A DNA stretch of 64,000 nt, from positions 764,375-828,374 of the forward strand of contig NZ_AMXN01000001.1 in assembly GCF_000332645.1 (NCBI RefSeq). The letters run 5' to 3'. This DNA comes from Bacillus inaquosorum KCTC 13429. Lineage in GTDB: Bacteria; Bacillota; Bacilli; Bacillales; Bacillaceae. Positions 17,853 to 26,687 of this stretch are shown piece after piece; within the stretch, counting starts at the first letter, position 1; every line of letters starts with the position of its first letter. The position numbers and the translations under genes are program-made. The notes under the pieces were generated by a model. The model saw nothing but the letters and a program-made list of their open reading frames with translations. It was not told the DNA's origin and did not search any database.

Positions 17853-19106
17853 ATGGAATCGAGGGTAGCAGCCCATGCAAAGGGAAAAGTGTATGTTGAT
17901 AAATTATTTGGTATAGGAATGGCTGCTAAACAAGCCATCATTCAATATGGAAAAGAAAACGTGATCGATGCTTCAATGGGAACCATTGCAGATGACGACG
18001 GAAACATCGTCTGTCTGCCTTCTGTGGAAGAATTATTTCGCAGCATACCCATTCAAGACATGATCAGCTACAGCCCGGTAGCCGGATTGCCCAGCTTTTT
18101 GGAAGCAGCCGTGACACATACTTTCGGAGAGTCCAGACCTGACGCCTATATACGGGCGGTTGCAAGCGCAGGCGGCGCCGGTGCCATTTCTAATGTGATT
18201 TGGAACTATTCAAATTTTGGCGATACCATATTAACTCACGATTGGTACTGGACACCCTATGAAACCATCTGCAAAGACACTGGGCGCCATTTGATGACCT
18301 TCTCTTTATTAGACGCTGATATGACGTTTAATCTGACATCATTCTCACATATGGTCAGCCATCTGCTCGTCAAACAGGACCATGTCGTGATCATCTTAAA
18401 TTCGCCGAATCACAACCCAACGGGATACAGTATGTCAGATCATGAATGGGATGAGATCATTAAACATGTGATATTAGAATCCGCTAAAAAAAGCAGCAAA
18501 ACAATCACATTGCTCATTGATATTGCCTATATCGACTTTACAAAGGACCCCGTAAACGCACGCTCATTCATGAAAAAGTTTAGCAATCTCCCTTCCAACA
18601 TCGTTGTCACCTTTGCCTTCAGCATGTCGAAAGGCTTTACAGTATACGGCCAGCGGACTGGAGCTTTAATTGGAGTATCCTCCAGCAAGAGCGTGGCTGA
18701 AGAATTTGAAAACGCTGTATTGGTCACCAGCCGCTCCAGGTGGTCAAATGTCAATCGAGGCTGTATGACTTTGCTTTCTGCGATTTATAACGATAAAATG
18801 CTGCTAAACAAGGTGAACACTGAACGTGAAGCATATCAAACATTAATTGCGAAACGGGCTGAAGTGTTCATCAATGAAGCCCATCAAATTGGACTAAGCA
18901 TATTGCCTTACCATTCTGGCTTTTTCATTACAATCCCTTGCATCCATCCTGATGAAGCCAGCGAGATGTTAGCTGCCCAGAACATCTTTGCACCCCCGCT
19001 TTCAAAGGGCATACGAATCGCGGCATGTTCTGTTCCGCTCGCCCAAATGCACGGCCTTGCAGCTAAAATCAAACACGCTATCACAATATCAGATGCTGTA
19101 AAGTAA
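17853..19106 (+). CDS. Class I pyridoxal-phosphate aminotransferase
   Basis: A 417-residue fold-type I aminotransferase. Visible landmarks are a glycine-rich VASAGGAGAISN (cofactor phosphate loop, ~residues 106-117), HDWYWTPYE, NSPNHNPTG (~188-196), IDIAYIDF (Asp pairing with the pyridine N) and SMSKGFTVYGQR, where Lys is the Schiff-base lysine (~residue 263). C-terminal GIRIAACS supplies the carboxylate-binding Arg. It resembles aromatic/aspartate aminotransferases; the substrate is not determinable. AAAGGAGA precedes the ATG. It follows the exporter and precedes a VOC gene 23 bases downstream. Confidence 0.85.
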   Translation: MESRVAAHAKGKVYVDKLFGIGMAAKQAIIQYGKENVIDASMGTIADDDGNIVCLPSVEELFRSIPIQDMISYSPVAGLPSFLEAAVTHTFGESRPDAYIRAVASAGGAGAISNVIWNYSNFGDTILTHDWYWTPYETICKDTGRHLMTFSLLDADMTFNLTSFSHMVSHLLVKQDHVVIILNSPNHNPTGYSMSDHEWDEIIKHVILESAKKSSKTITLLIDIAYIDFTKDPVNARSFMKKFSNLPSNIVVTFAFSMSKGFTVYGQRTGALIGVSSSKSVAEEFENAVLVTSRSRWSNVNRGCMTLLSAIYNDKMLLNKVNTEREAYQTLIAKRAEVFINEAHQIGLSILPYHSGFFITIPCIHPDEASEMLAAQNIFAPPLSKGIRIAACSVPLAQMHGLAAKIKHAITISDAVK

Positions 19107-19129
19107 AATTTCCGCAGGAGGGAATGCTC

Positions 19130-19507
19130 ATGATCAAACGAATTGACCATTTGGTGTTAACGGTACAAAACCTTCAAGAGACAATCGACTTTTATACATC
19201 TGTTTTGGGAATGGAAGAAGAAACATTTGGCGCAGGCAGAAAAGCTTTGCGTTTTGGCAATCAAAAAATAAACTTGCATGAGGCCGGTCATGAATTCGAA
19301 CCTAAAGCCAAGCACCCGCTCCCGGGATCTGCCGACTTATGTTTGATCTCTGATGAGCCTATTAGTAAAGTACTGGAGCACCTCAAGAAAACGAACGTCA
19401 ATGTCGAAGAAGGGCCAGTAAAAAGAACCGGTGCACTCGGCCCGATTCTATCTGTTTATATAAGAGACCCCGATCAGAACCTCATTGAGATATCGGAGTA
19501 TATTTAA
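19130..19507 (+). CDS. VOC-superfamily (glyoxalase-like) protein
   Basis: A 125-residue single VOC protein of two beta-alpha-beta-beta-beta modules. Putative metal ligands are the His in RIDHLVLTV, the His in INLHEAGHEF and the Glu in NLIEISEY. This resembles the small VOC proteins related to fosfomycin-resistance and glyoxalase enzymes. I chose ATG 19130, correctly spaced from GGAGGG; ATG 19124 is too close. Cotranscribed with the aminotransferase, so it may act on the same metabolite. Confidence 0.82.
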   Translation: MIKRIDHLVLTVQNLQETIDFYTSVLGMEEETFGAGRKALRFGNQKINLHEAGHEFEPKAKHPLPGSADLCLISDEPISKVLEHLKKTNVNVEEGPVKRTGALGPILSVYIRDPDQNLIEISEYI

Positions 19508-19518
19508 ATTCCCCTCTA

Positions 19519-19548
19519 AACATACCAATTCATTTGGTATGTTTTTTC
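19519..19548. terminator. Terminator after the VOC gene
   Basis: CATACCAA (19521-19528) pairs with TTGGTATG (19534-19541), followed by TTTTTT. It separates the module from convergent yybB. Confidence 0.75.
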
Positions 19549-19557
19549 TTATTTCTT

Positions 19558-20220
19558 TTAGTCCCTATACCTTAACACATAGTTTTTATACAACTCTTCG
19601 TTATAAAGAATTTCTGCGCCATGTGAAGAGCAAATGAGCGTTGGTTTGATTTCATCTATTATCGCTCCGCTGTCGATGTTCTCATTCATATCAACACTGA
19701 ATTTTCTGATAGGCGGGTGTAAATCCTCCTTACTTGTGATAAAAAGGTCTCCAGTTAATAGGGTATGATCGATTTCATGATGGTACACAACATGCCCCGG
19801 GGAATGACCGGGTGTTAAATAGTATTGCAAAGGCAGGTGAGCCAGCGTTTGCTCTGTCAGCGGCTGGACAATATGGGCTACCCCTGTGTTCTCCACTTCA
19901 TTTTTGTTCGGATAAGGCGCTTCTCCATTGATATACACTAGTTCTTTTTGATGCGCAAAAATCGGAATATCAAATCTCTCTAACCATTTTGATGCCCCCT
20001 GAATATGATCGCTATGGCCATGGGTAAGCAAAATGGCTTTTGGATTGCCGATCGCTAGTGCTACCCTAATTTGAGCATCAGCAAAACGTTCTATTCCCGT
20101 ATCAATAATATAAACATCATCACCATCTTTCATAAACCAAGTATGAACCGGGATACGAAGAGGCACATCAAGCTCAAATTCACATTGAAAGACATGTTCT
20201 GATAATTGTCTCAAGTTCAT
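19558..20220 (-). CDS. yybB: Metallo-beta-lactamase-fold hydrolase YybB
   Basis: A 220-residue hydrolase of the metallo-beta-lactamase superfamily. The zinc motif THGHSDHIQG (~residues 63-72), the downstream His in PGHSPGHVVYH and the bridging Asp in LLTGDLF are all intact. Likely a thioesterase or lactonase-type activity; the substrate is unknown. ATG 20220 is 8 bases from GGAG. It is divergent from an HxlR regulator gene, which may control it. Confidence 0.86.
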   Translation of the reverse strand: MNLRQLSEHVFQCEFELDVPLRIPVHTWFMKDGDDVYIIDTGIERFADAQIRVALAIGNPKAILLTHGHSDHIQGASKWLERFDIPIFAHQKELVYINGEAPYPNKNEVENTGVAHIVQPLTEQTLAHLPLQYYLTPGHSPGHVVYHHEIDHTLLTGDLFITSKEDLHPPIRKFSVDMNENIDSGAIIDEIKPTLICSSHGAEILYNEELYKNYVLRYRD

Positions 20221-20324
20221 GCAAGCCACTCCTTTTGGAAGTTTTTGATATCATTACTGTAATACATCTGAGCTAGATATGTAATTACGCACATTTTTGC
20301 AACTTACATTGTGAGGTGACGAGT

Positions 20325-20678
20325 ATGGGTAACCGGTTAAATGGATTTGGCGCTTGCACTGCAGAAGTAAAAAAGGCTTGTCCCGTGGAAATGACGCTGC
20401 ATATTATCGGAGGGAAATGGAAAGGAATCATCATCGACATCCTGTCTCACAAATCAGTCCGGTTTAATGAGCTGAAACGATTAATTCCAGGTATTACACA
20501 AAGAATCCTGACGCTGCAGCTGAGAGAACTGGAAGCAGATGGCGTTGTGAAAAGAAAAGTAGAGAATACTGTCCCCAAGAAGGTGGAATATTCTCTAACC
20601 GAACTCGGTGAAAAACTTTCTCCTATTATTGCATCCATGAGGATGTGGGGAAATGAGTATATAAGTAAAAATGGATGA
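20325..20678 (+). CDS. HxlR/DUF24-family regulator
   Basis: A 117-residue winged-helix protein with the family signature IIGGKWKGIIIDIL, then ITQRILTLQLRELEADG, closely matching the layout of HypR. Cys12 and Cys19 are present near the N terminus, the second at the usual redox position (ACPVEMTLH). HypR Cys49 is replaced (RLIPGIT), so a one-Cys mechanism is likely. ATG 20325 follows GAGGTGAC. Divergent from yybB, its plausible target. Bases 20679-20840 show nothing recognisable. Confidence 0.83.
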   Translation: MGNRLNGFGACTAEVKKACPVEMTLHIIGGKWKGIIIDILSHKSVRFNELKRLIPGITQRILTLQLRELEADGVVKRKVENTVPKKVEYSLTELGEKLSPIIASMRMWGNEYISKNG

Positions 20679-20840
20679 AAATGACTTTAAAGATTTTACA
20701 GAAAAGAGAAGGGTTCCTTTTAAGTGAACGGAACATTTTCAAGGCAGATTATCTTGAAAATGCCCCGCACTCCAGCAGACTGGTATTTTTGAGGAGAAGC
20801 CGATTCTCGCCAGTATCAGCTCGACCTGTTACTTTGTACA

Positions 20841-21293
20841 TTAATAGTCCCTCTTGTTCCCCTTCTTCACATATTCCCAATCACGTTCTATATTTTTCCT
20901 GACTCTGTGAACGAGTTTAAAAATGGTTTCCTTTTCCTCAGGTGTAAAACCGGACAAGGCCACTTCCATGGAGTGTTCTCCTTCTCTTCTTAACAATGGA
21001 TAAACCTTTTTCCCTTTCTCGGTCGGGAACAGTTTTTTTATTTTTTTATTTTGCTCATCCGGCTGTTTTTGAATAAATCCCTGCATTTCCAATTTCTTAA
21101 TGGCCCGCGCGGCTGTTGTTCGGTCCACTTTTATCATTTCCGCCAATTTTTCTTGAATAATTCCCGGATTTTCGTATATACGTACAAGATAGAGATACTG
21201 CCCTCTTGTTAAGTCCAAATCTTTAAATTCAATATTGCTTATGGAATCCAACGCTCTTGCAATCATGCCGATCTCACGCAAAATGTCATTCAT
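20841..21293 (-). CDS. yybA: MarR-family regulator YybA
   Basis: A 150-residue MarR regulator: dimerisation helices at both ends and a winged helix in the middle (LAEMIKVDRTTAARAIKKLEMQGF, with the wing DEQNKKIKKLFPTEKG). It is divergent from yyaT-yyaS across a perfect 8-bp-arm palindrome, so it probably represses that pair and itself. GAGGGG stands 8 bases before the ATG. Confidence 0.88.
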   Translation of the reverse strand: MNDILREIGMIARALDSISNIEFKDLDLTRGQYLYLVRIYENPGIIQEKLAEMIKVDRTTAARAIKKLEMQGFIQKQPDEQNKKIKKLFPTEKGKKVYPLLRREGEHSMEVALSGFTPEEKETIFKLVHRVRKNIERDWEYVKKGNKRDY

Positions 21294-21313
21294 TCCTAAA
21301 ACCCCTCACGTAT

Positions 21314-21335
21314 TTTTGTTGCAATTACAACAAAA
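21314..21335. promoter_or_regulatory. Palindrome between yybA and yyaT, candidate YybA operator
   Basis: TTTTGTTG (21314-21321) and CAACAAAA (21328-21335) are perfect inverted arms separated by 6 bases. The site lies in the divergent region, 20 bases upstream of the yybA start, and matches the size of MarR operators. Confidence 0.6.
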
Positions 21336-21412
21336 TTGTTTTAACCTTACTACTATAAGACCACATGCATGCTGTACAGTCCAGATTAATATCAGAAAAG
21401 GATTGATCAAAT

Positions 21413-21859
21413 ATGAATATAAAAAGAATAACAACTGAAAATGATTTACACGTTGCTTTAGATATTAGAAGAACGGTATTCATTGAGGAGCAACATGTAG
21501 CTGAATCCGATGAGTTCGATGAATTTGATACGCTCCAAGAACAATGCCAGCATATCTTGGTATATCATGAGGATCAGCCAGTTGGCACAGGCCGTGTGCG
21601 CATCGTTGATCATACAGGTAAGCTGGAAAGAATCTGCATCCTAAAACCTTACCGTAAGTATGGATTGGGCCAAGTCATCATAAGCGGGTTAGAAAACATC
21701 ATGAAAGAAAAAGGAATGGCTACATTTAAGCTGCATGGGCAAACACAGGCAGCAGGCTTTTATAAAAAACTGGGCTATCAGACTTCTTCACAGGAATTTA
21801 TGGAAGACGGCATCCCACACGTCTTGATGACAAAAGACATATCACGGAATATAAAATGA
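21413..21859 (+). CDS. yyaT: GNAT-family N-acetyltransferase YyaT
   Basis: A 148-residue GNAT acetyltransferase. The acetyl-CoA-binding region is LERICILKPYRKYGLGQ, and the C-terminal motif GQTQAAGFYKKLGYQT is shared with YybD (15035-15478), its close paralog. AAAGGA precedes the ATG. Its TGA overlaps the yyaS ATG (ATGA), indicating an operon, probably repressed by divergent YybA. Substrate unknown. Confidence 0.88.
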   Translation: MNIKRITTENDLHVALDIRRTVFIEEQHVAESDEFDEFDTLQEQCQHILVYHEDQPVGTGRVRIVDHTGKLERICILKPYRKYGLGQVIISGLENIMKEKGMATFKLHGQTQAAGFYKKLGYQTSSQEFMEDGIPHVLMTKDISRNIK

Positions 21860-22452
21860 AATATATTTATTACGGCTTAGGTATCCTCATATTAAGTTTA
21901 GGCATTTCCTTAACCATACAATCAGGACTGGGTACATCTCCCTTTGATGCCGTTTTGGTTGGTCTTTCCGAAGAAGTCGGGCTTACCGTGGGAAGCTGGG
22001 AGGTTCTTATTTCTGTGATCCTCTTAATCTGTAACTCTATCTTAACGAGAAAAAAACCTATGTTGCTGGGCTTGATTACAGCATTTATTACTGGGATAGG
22101 CATTGACCTATGGTTGTTTATAGTAAAAACCACTATTTCTCCAAACATGTGGGTAAGCAAACTGATTTGTTTCGGTATCGGTTTGGTGCTCATCGGTCTT
22201 GGAACAGCCATCTATCTTCAGACAAAATTTGCATCTACTCCTATCGATCATTTAACACTCATTATCCGAGATATCTCCAAAAGAACGATCTTATTTTCAA
22301 GAACATTGGTATATGCTCTTTTCTTAGTATTAGCTATTATATTTAAAGGCCCTATCGGCATCGGAACCCTTTTAACGGTCTGTTTAGGAGGAATGATCCT
22401 TCACTTTTTTATGCCTTTTGTTGAACGGCGCTTCTTATCCTCGAAAATGTAA
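21856..22452 (+). CDS. yyaS: YitT/YczE-type integral membrane protein YyaS
   Basis: A 198-residue membrane protein with five to six helices, similar to the YczE family (starts with LGTSPFDAVLVGL, and FASTPIDHLTLII at the repeat position). Members are membrane proteins of uncertain function, one being linked to lipopeptide production. Overlaps yyaT by 4 bases and ends before a strong hairpin. Confidence 0.85.
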   Translation: MKYIYYGLGILILSLGISLTIQSGLGTSPFDAVLVGLSEEVGLTVGSWEVLISVILLICNSILTRKKPMLLGLITAFITGIGIDLWLFIVKTTISPNMWVSKLICFGIGLVLIGLGTAIYLQTKFASTPIDHLTLIIRDISKRTILFSRTLVYALFLVLAIIFKGPIGIGTLLTVCLGGMILHFFMPFVERRFLSSKM

Positions 22453-22489
22453 ATTAATTGGTGAATACCAGTGTCTTATAAAAAAAGAA

Positions 22490-22518
22490 AAGAAGAGGTT
22501 AAAAAAACCTCTTCTTTC
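22490..22518 (+). terminator. Terminator of yyaT-yyaS
   Basis: AGAAGAGGTT (22491-22500) pairs with AACCTCTTCT (22506-22515). Confidence 0.75.
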
Positions 22519-22520
22519 TC

Positions 22521-22611
22521 GAAAACGCGAGAACAAGCCGCTGCATTGGCGGTTTATATTAAATGCACTCAACAACCTCATCCAATGACAAAATAAATGG
22601 CTGACTTTTAA
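22521..22611 (+). repeat. Degenerate yyaL repeat R0 and flank
   Basis: AAAACGCGAGAACAAGCCG is nearly the same as the yyaL repeat segment encoding KRENKP, then jumps (about 30 bases lost) to a CATTGG that matches the end of the repeat. The following ~55 bases (TATATTAAATGCACTCAACA and onward) closely match 27947-28003, which follow repeat R4. It marks the left edge of the cassette region. Confidence 0.55.
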
Positions 22612-22636
22612 AAATAGCCGAGCTTTTTAAGTTCGA

Positions 22637-22945
22637 CTATTTTTTAGGTTTGTTATTCATTCTTTGATCTCTATCCCCACTATCAATGTCACCTGAAACG
22701 GCATCAATAAAATGATCAATGGTCTTGCCGATTTTTCTTGTCTTTCCATTCCCATTACTCATATTTTCGTTCGTGTTTTTCTGATTTGGATTGTAGTATT
22801 TAATAAACCCTCCACATAAAGCACCTACAAATACAATCCAATATGGAATCTCTTCTAACCCTCTTGGCTCCAGGTACAACCAATTGATTCCAAATACCAC
22901 AAAACTAATGAGTATAAGCGTCGTTCCAATAATATTTTTAATCAT
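22637..22945 (-). CDS. Small two-helix membrane protein, unknown function
   Basis: A 102-residue protein with two hydrophobic helices (~5-25 and ~33-50) and a hydrophilic, Asn/Lys/Asp-rich tail (~52-102). AGGAGG stands 13 bases before the ATG, slightly far. No family recognised. It is the sole gene of the first cassette between degenerate repeat R0 and repeat R1. A hairpin overlapping its end (22610-22642) may terminate it. Confidence 0.6.
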   Translation of the reverse strand: MIKNIIGTTLILISFVVFGINWLYLEPRGLEEIPYWIVFVGALCGGFIKYYNPNQKNTNENMSNGNGKTRKIGKTIDHFIDAVSGDIDSGDRDQRMNNKPKK

Positions 22946-23045
22946 TCTTAAGTACCTACCTCCTGAAATACAGATATATACGTTACGTTTTGGTTATTCA
23001 AATGTTTCATTTATTTATTCAACATGATCATATCCCTTTAAATTA

Positions 23046-23139
23046 GTTCCCTTGGGGAGAAGAAGCCTTCGAGAAAGCAAAACGCGAAATCAAGCTGGTT
23101 CTTGTCAGCATCGGCTATTCCACATGTCATTGGTGTTAA
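23046..23139 (+). pseudogene. Truncated yyaL 5' repeat R1
   Basis: The sequence reads as yyaL codons for [15 protein letters not shown], followed by two changes (IKLV instead of NKPV), then [11 protein letters not shown] and a TAA stop. The part encoding the first ~28 residues is absent. It ends at the same place as the other copies, just after CATTGG. Bases 23140-23392 show no gene; a weak hairpin lies at 23187-23220. Confidence 0.85.
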
Positions 23140-23392
23140 GTTCGTATAAAATCTTAGAACAACAAGAGTCAGTTTAAAACAAAAAAAGCCCTTCTCAGCA
23201 TTGAGAAAATGGACTTTTAATATTGGAAATTCCTCAATTTCAATTTCTGACACTTTCCATCAACATATAGGGAAGACAGACCAATCATTATAGTTATTCC
23301 TATCATGAACAAGGTAAATTGCGTACACTTTGAATGTGATTATGATATTCCGAAAGGGGGAGGCATTTACATTTTCCATTGTTATTATTTAA

Positions 23393-24301
23393 CTAACATA
23401 TTTCTGGAAGGTCAAAAGAGCTTCGCCGTTTTCCTGTACTTCCTAAGAAACCCGCCAAGTACTCTAAATTTGCAATTAGTTCATGGTCTCCATGGGTAGG
23501 TGTTTGACCATGATCATCATGTAGATGCAGGATACTTGTATCACCAATCCATGTTCCCTTCCATTTATAGTCCTCTTTTTGATTTATTCTCATCCAATCA
23601 TTGATTCGATCGTCAACCCAACCATGCAATTTCCAGAAAATCGGATGCACATGAGCAGAGTATTCATCACCTAGCCAGTTATACTCAGGTTGATTCCAAA
23701 TATCATCTATAGGATCTCCTAATTTAGGCTCAGTCATATAACCAACTTTCGATTCTTCTGACCATCGTATGTGCATACTGTTGTGAATTGTAAATTCAAT
23801 ATCAGAACCAAGCTGGCCAAGCGTTACACTACTTAAGTAGTCTGGATCAGTAAATTTCTTTTCAAGCCCTGAAAAATAACTCCAATATCTATCGACAGAT
23901 TTTTCTAACTCGAGTCTTTCCCTTGGAATACGATGACTATCATAAGCTGGCAAAATCGGATAACTTTTATCAGAAGGTTTTGGAAGGTACCTCCACCCTT
24001 GAACCCATGGATAGTTAATATCACCTTCATCTGCTAAAATTTTATTGACGATCATAATCATCGTTCTATGCATGAAAAGGAAGTCCTCACCAGAATCATT
24101 ATCCCGTTTAGGCTTTCCATCGGCATCGAGTGCTGGGCGTGGCGGCACCCAATTTGGATGAGTCTTACATAACTTTTCGCGATCTTTACAATCAAGTCCC
24201 TCCCAAGAGTTTCGAAATCCATGCCAAAGATAATGCCATAAACGATGCTTTTTTGACGCCATAGCTACAATAACTGAGTTTGGTAATCGTGATTGTCCCA
24301 A
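23393..24301 (-). CDS. Tyrosinase-like type-3 copper protein
   Basis: About 302 residues. Copper-ligand motifs of the tyrosinase/hemocyanin fold are visible: His-rich KKHRLWHYLWHGFRNSWEG near the N terminus (CuA-like), FLFMHRTMI (equivalent to FLPWHR), HNSMHIRW (the HNxxH pair) and HVHPIFWKLHGWVDDRI (equivalent to DPIFWLHHxxVDR). Tyrosinases oxidise phenols to quinones. The C-terminal ~60 residues contain HLHDDHGQTPTHGDH, possibly extra metal ligands. Translation starts at TTG 24301 after GGAGGAGG. A decayed gene lies directly upstream on the same strand. Confidence 0.7.
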   Translation of the reverse strand: MGQSRLPNSVIVAMASKKHRLWHYLWHGFRNSWEGLDCKDREKLCKTHPNWVPPRPALDADGKPKRDNDSGEDFLFMHRTMIMIVNKILADEGDINYPWVQGWRYLPKPSDKSYPILPAYDSHRIPRERLELEKSVDRYWSYFSGLEKKFTDPDYLSSVTLGQLGSDIEFTIHNSMHIRWSEESKVGYMTEPKLGDPIDDIWNQPEYNWLGDEYSAHVHPIFWKLHGWVDDRINDWMRINQKEDYKWKGTWIGDTSILHLHDDHGQTPTHGDHELIANLEYLAGFLGSTGKRRSSFDLPEIC

Positions 24302-24321
24302 TCGTTTAAACCTCCTCCAAG

Positions 24322-24745
24322 TTAAATTTCATGTTTAATCTTTTCTTCTTTTTTAACAGCAAGAAAGGATGCAACTTTTCCGGCTGCTCCGTCACCATGG
24401 CGTACTGTACGTTTTACATTACCAACATTTGCAGGAACTTCATTTATGCCAGCTGGCCAGTTAGATAATACTAATATTGCTATTCATACACCCATCCTGC
24501 AGTGTCGGTATTGTCACGTCCAACTCCAGTTCCATGTAGAAGCAGTCCATCAACCATCCCTTTATCTTCTATAAACTCTGCTAAATCCATATCCACGCCT
24601 TCCCCAAAACTTAAGGTAGCAGACATTCTTTTGAATCCTGTGATACAAAGGTTAATAAACCCTAGCCGGATTTTAAAGCAAGCGCCTTTTGCGGATCATT
24701 ATTTACTGGATCAGTAATGAAAGCTCCTGTAAATCCACTATTATA
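24322..24745 (-). pseudogene. Decayed gene upstream of the tyrosinase-like gene
   Basis: On the - strand three successive frames together look like one protein: SGFTGAFITDPVNNDPQK, then SFGEGVDMDLAEFIED and GLLLHGTGVGRDNTDT, then LSNWPAGINEVPANVGN and VRHGDGAAGKVASFLAV, ending at TAA 24322. At least two frameshifts or stops interrupt it. It ends 21 bases before the tyrosinase-like start, so it was probably the first gene of that unit. I could not identify the family. Confidence 0.5.
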
Positions 24746-24935
24746 TACCAATATATTCCATATACAATAAACATATTCATTCCAAATGATTAGCTATATA
24801 CTGAGTAATATTCACTTTTTTTAATTACATTCGACATTCCTTAGATAACAACAGACGTGTTTAGGGAGAGTTATTGCGTTAGCGACTGTAGAAGGTGTAG
24901 CCCCCCTGAATATTCTCCAAGCTATCTATTCCAAA

Positions 24936-24972
24936 TGCCTTAGTTAACCCTATAGACTAAGGCATTTTTTAT
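24936..24972 (+). terminator. Rightward terminator in cassette region
   Basis: TGCCTTAG (24936-24943) pairs with CTAAGGCA (24957-24964), followed by TTTTTT. A short stop-ended frame just before it (about 24 codons, ending 24946) may be the last trace of a rightward gene; otherwise 24746-25019 shows nothing. Confidence 0.6.
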
Positions 24973-25019
24973 TATCTGTGATAACGTTATGTTATAAAGT
25001 TTTATTAAAGAAAAACACG

Positions 25020-25206
25020 AAAGAAGGTGATCCCATGCCCACTCACAATAAACCCAATAGATTAATCAATGAGAAGCCGCCTTATCTCCTCCAACGCGCC
25101 CACACCCCTGTGGACTGGTTCCCTTGGAGAGAAGAAGCCTTCGAAAAAGCAAAACGCGAAAACAAGCCGGTTCTGGTTAGCATCGGCTATTCCACATGCC
25201 ATTGAT
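25020..25206 (+). pseudogene. Truncated yyaL 5' repeat R2
   Basis: Starting 15 bases before the ATG (shared ribosome site AAGAAGGTGATCCC, ATG at 25035), the frame repeats yyaL residues 1-56 with a few substitutions (for example HTPVDW and WFPWRE), then stops at TGA immediately after STCH, where intact yyaL continues with WCHVM. It could express a 56-residue peptide but lacks any complete domain. I remember yyaO of strain 168 being a fragment of this kind near tet(L). Confidence 0.9.
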
Positions 25207-25277
25207 GGCATGTTTACTCATTTCACAAAAAAAGGATCAATCTTGAATTTCTTTATCAAGATGATCCTTTAACCCTT

Positions 25278-26654
25278 TTAGTCATTTCTCCGCAAACGTT
25301 TATATACAATCAAGGTTACTAGCCAACTAATAGCAATGATTCCTACAAAAAGTAATAGCATATTACTGTACAAATAAGCGGAATGATCAACGTCAATAGG
25401 CAGCATCCTACGATCTAGTAAGCGGATGGATAATAAACCGCCTACAATCGCAATACCCGTTCCCTCCGATAAAAAGCTGGTGAAATTAAGCAAACTCATT
25501 CCAGCACCAGCTTCCTTTTGTTTCAAACTACTAGCCACAATTGTAGATATAACTGTTTTTGTGAAAGAAAGTCCCCCAAAAACAAAAACGAATACGATGG
25601 TCATGAGCCATGGTGTTGCATCTATAAAAAAGGCAGCGATTAAAAAGCTGGAAGACATCAATGCAATCCCAATTGTTAATACATACAAAGAACCTTTCCG
25701 ATCAACAAGCACTCCTCCAATGTAACCGAAGATGATGACACTCATTGTTCCTGGAAAAATAATCCCGCTTCCAATTGCTGCAGTACTTAAATGGTAAACA
25801 TCTTTCATCATATAAGGAACCATAGAGACAAATCCTGCTACAGTGCCAAATATCAGTCCTCCGCAAAGGACGCCAATCATAAATAAGACATTTTTCCCCA
25901 GAGCAGGATCAATAAAAGGTTCTTGGGCTCCCCTAATATGTTTTACAAAAATCAGGAAGGTTAGAATACTAATCATCAAAAAAGAAATGCTATATGATGT
26001 TGTAAACAGCATAAAAAATACGATACCAGCAGACATCAATATAATCCCTGCCATATCAAAGTGACCTCTTAATCTTTCTTCCTTCTTCAATAGTTTTATA
26101 AGGAATGGAACAGTGATAATTGTTACAGTTGGAATAAGAAGCAAATATGACCAATGAAAACAATGAGCAATCACTCCGCCAATAGCTGGTCCAACACCTT
26201 CCCCCATTGCTACTAGGGACCCGATCAGACCAAATGCTTTACCCCTGTTTTCTTTTGGAATATAGCGCGCAACTACAACCATCACAAGGGCTGGGAATGC
26301 GGCTGCACCAGTCCCTTGAATAAACCGGGCAAAAATGAGTATAGGAAAGAATGAGTGTCCAACAAATCCAATTATCGATCCGAAGCAATTTACCGTAATC
26401 CCAAATAGGAGCAGTTTTTTGATGCTAAGCTGATCCGATAACTTTCCATACAGAGCTGTTCCGATGGAAAAGGTTAACATAAAGGCTGTGTTCACCCAGT
26501 TCGCACTCGCTGGCAGTTTATTAAAATCGTTAGCAATATCAGGTAATGAGACGTTCAAAACCATTTCATTTAATACGCTGAAAAATGACAGAACACAAAG
26601 CCAAATTAAAACTTGGTTGTGCCGTAAAGTTGGCTGTGAATAAGACGTATTCAC
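25278..26654 (-). CDS. tetL: Tet(L)-type tetracycline (and Na+/K+) efflux protein
   Basis: A 458-residue, 14-helix major facilitator that matches Tet(L) throughout from memory: N-terminal [19 protein letters not shown], motif A as [16 protein letters not shown], motif C in [10 protein letters not shown], and the C-terminal [20 protein letters not shown]. Tet(L) exchanges tetracycline-metal complexes, Na+ or K+ for protons. It starts at GTG 26654 after GGAGGGG, as in known tet(L), and is preceded by an intact leader-peptide frame. It lies alone between yyaL repeats R2 and R3, inverted relative to yyaL. Confidence 0.92.
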   Translation of the reverse strand: MNTSYSQPTLRHNQVLIWLCVLSFFSVLNEMVLNVSLPDIANDFNKLPASANWVNTAFMLTFSIGTALYGKLSDQLSIKKLLLFGITVNCFGSIIGFVGHSFFPILIFARFIQGTGAAAFPALVMVVVARYIPKENRGKAFGLIGSLVAMGEGVGPAIGGVIAHCFHWSYLLLIPTVTIITVPFLIKLLKKEERLRGHFDMAGIILMSAGIVFFMLFTTSYSISFLMISILTFLIFVKHIRGAQEPFIDPALGKNVLFMIGVLCGGLIFGTVAGFVSMVPYMMKDVYHLSTAAIGSGIIFPGTMSVIIFGYIGGVLVDRKGSLYVLTIGIALMSSSFLIAAFFIDATPWLMTIVFVFVFGGLSFTKTVISTIVASSLKQKEAGAGMSLLNFTSFLSEGTGIAIVGGLLSIRLLDRRMLPIDVDHSAYLYSNMLLLFVGIIAISWLVTLIVYKRLRRND

Positions 26655-26687
26655 AATTTCCCCTCCATTAATGAGGGCAGACGTAGT

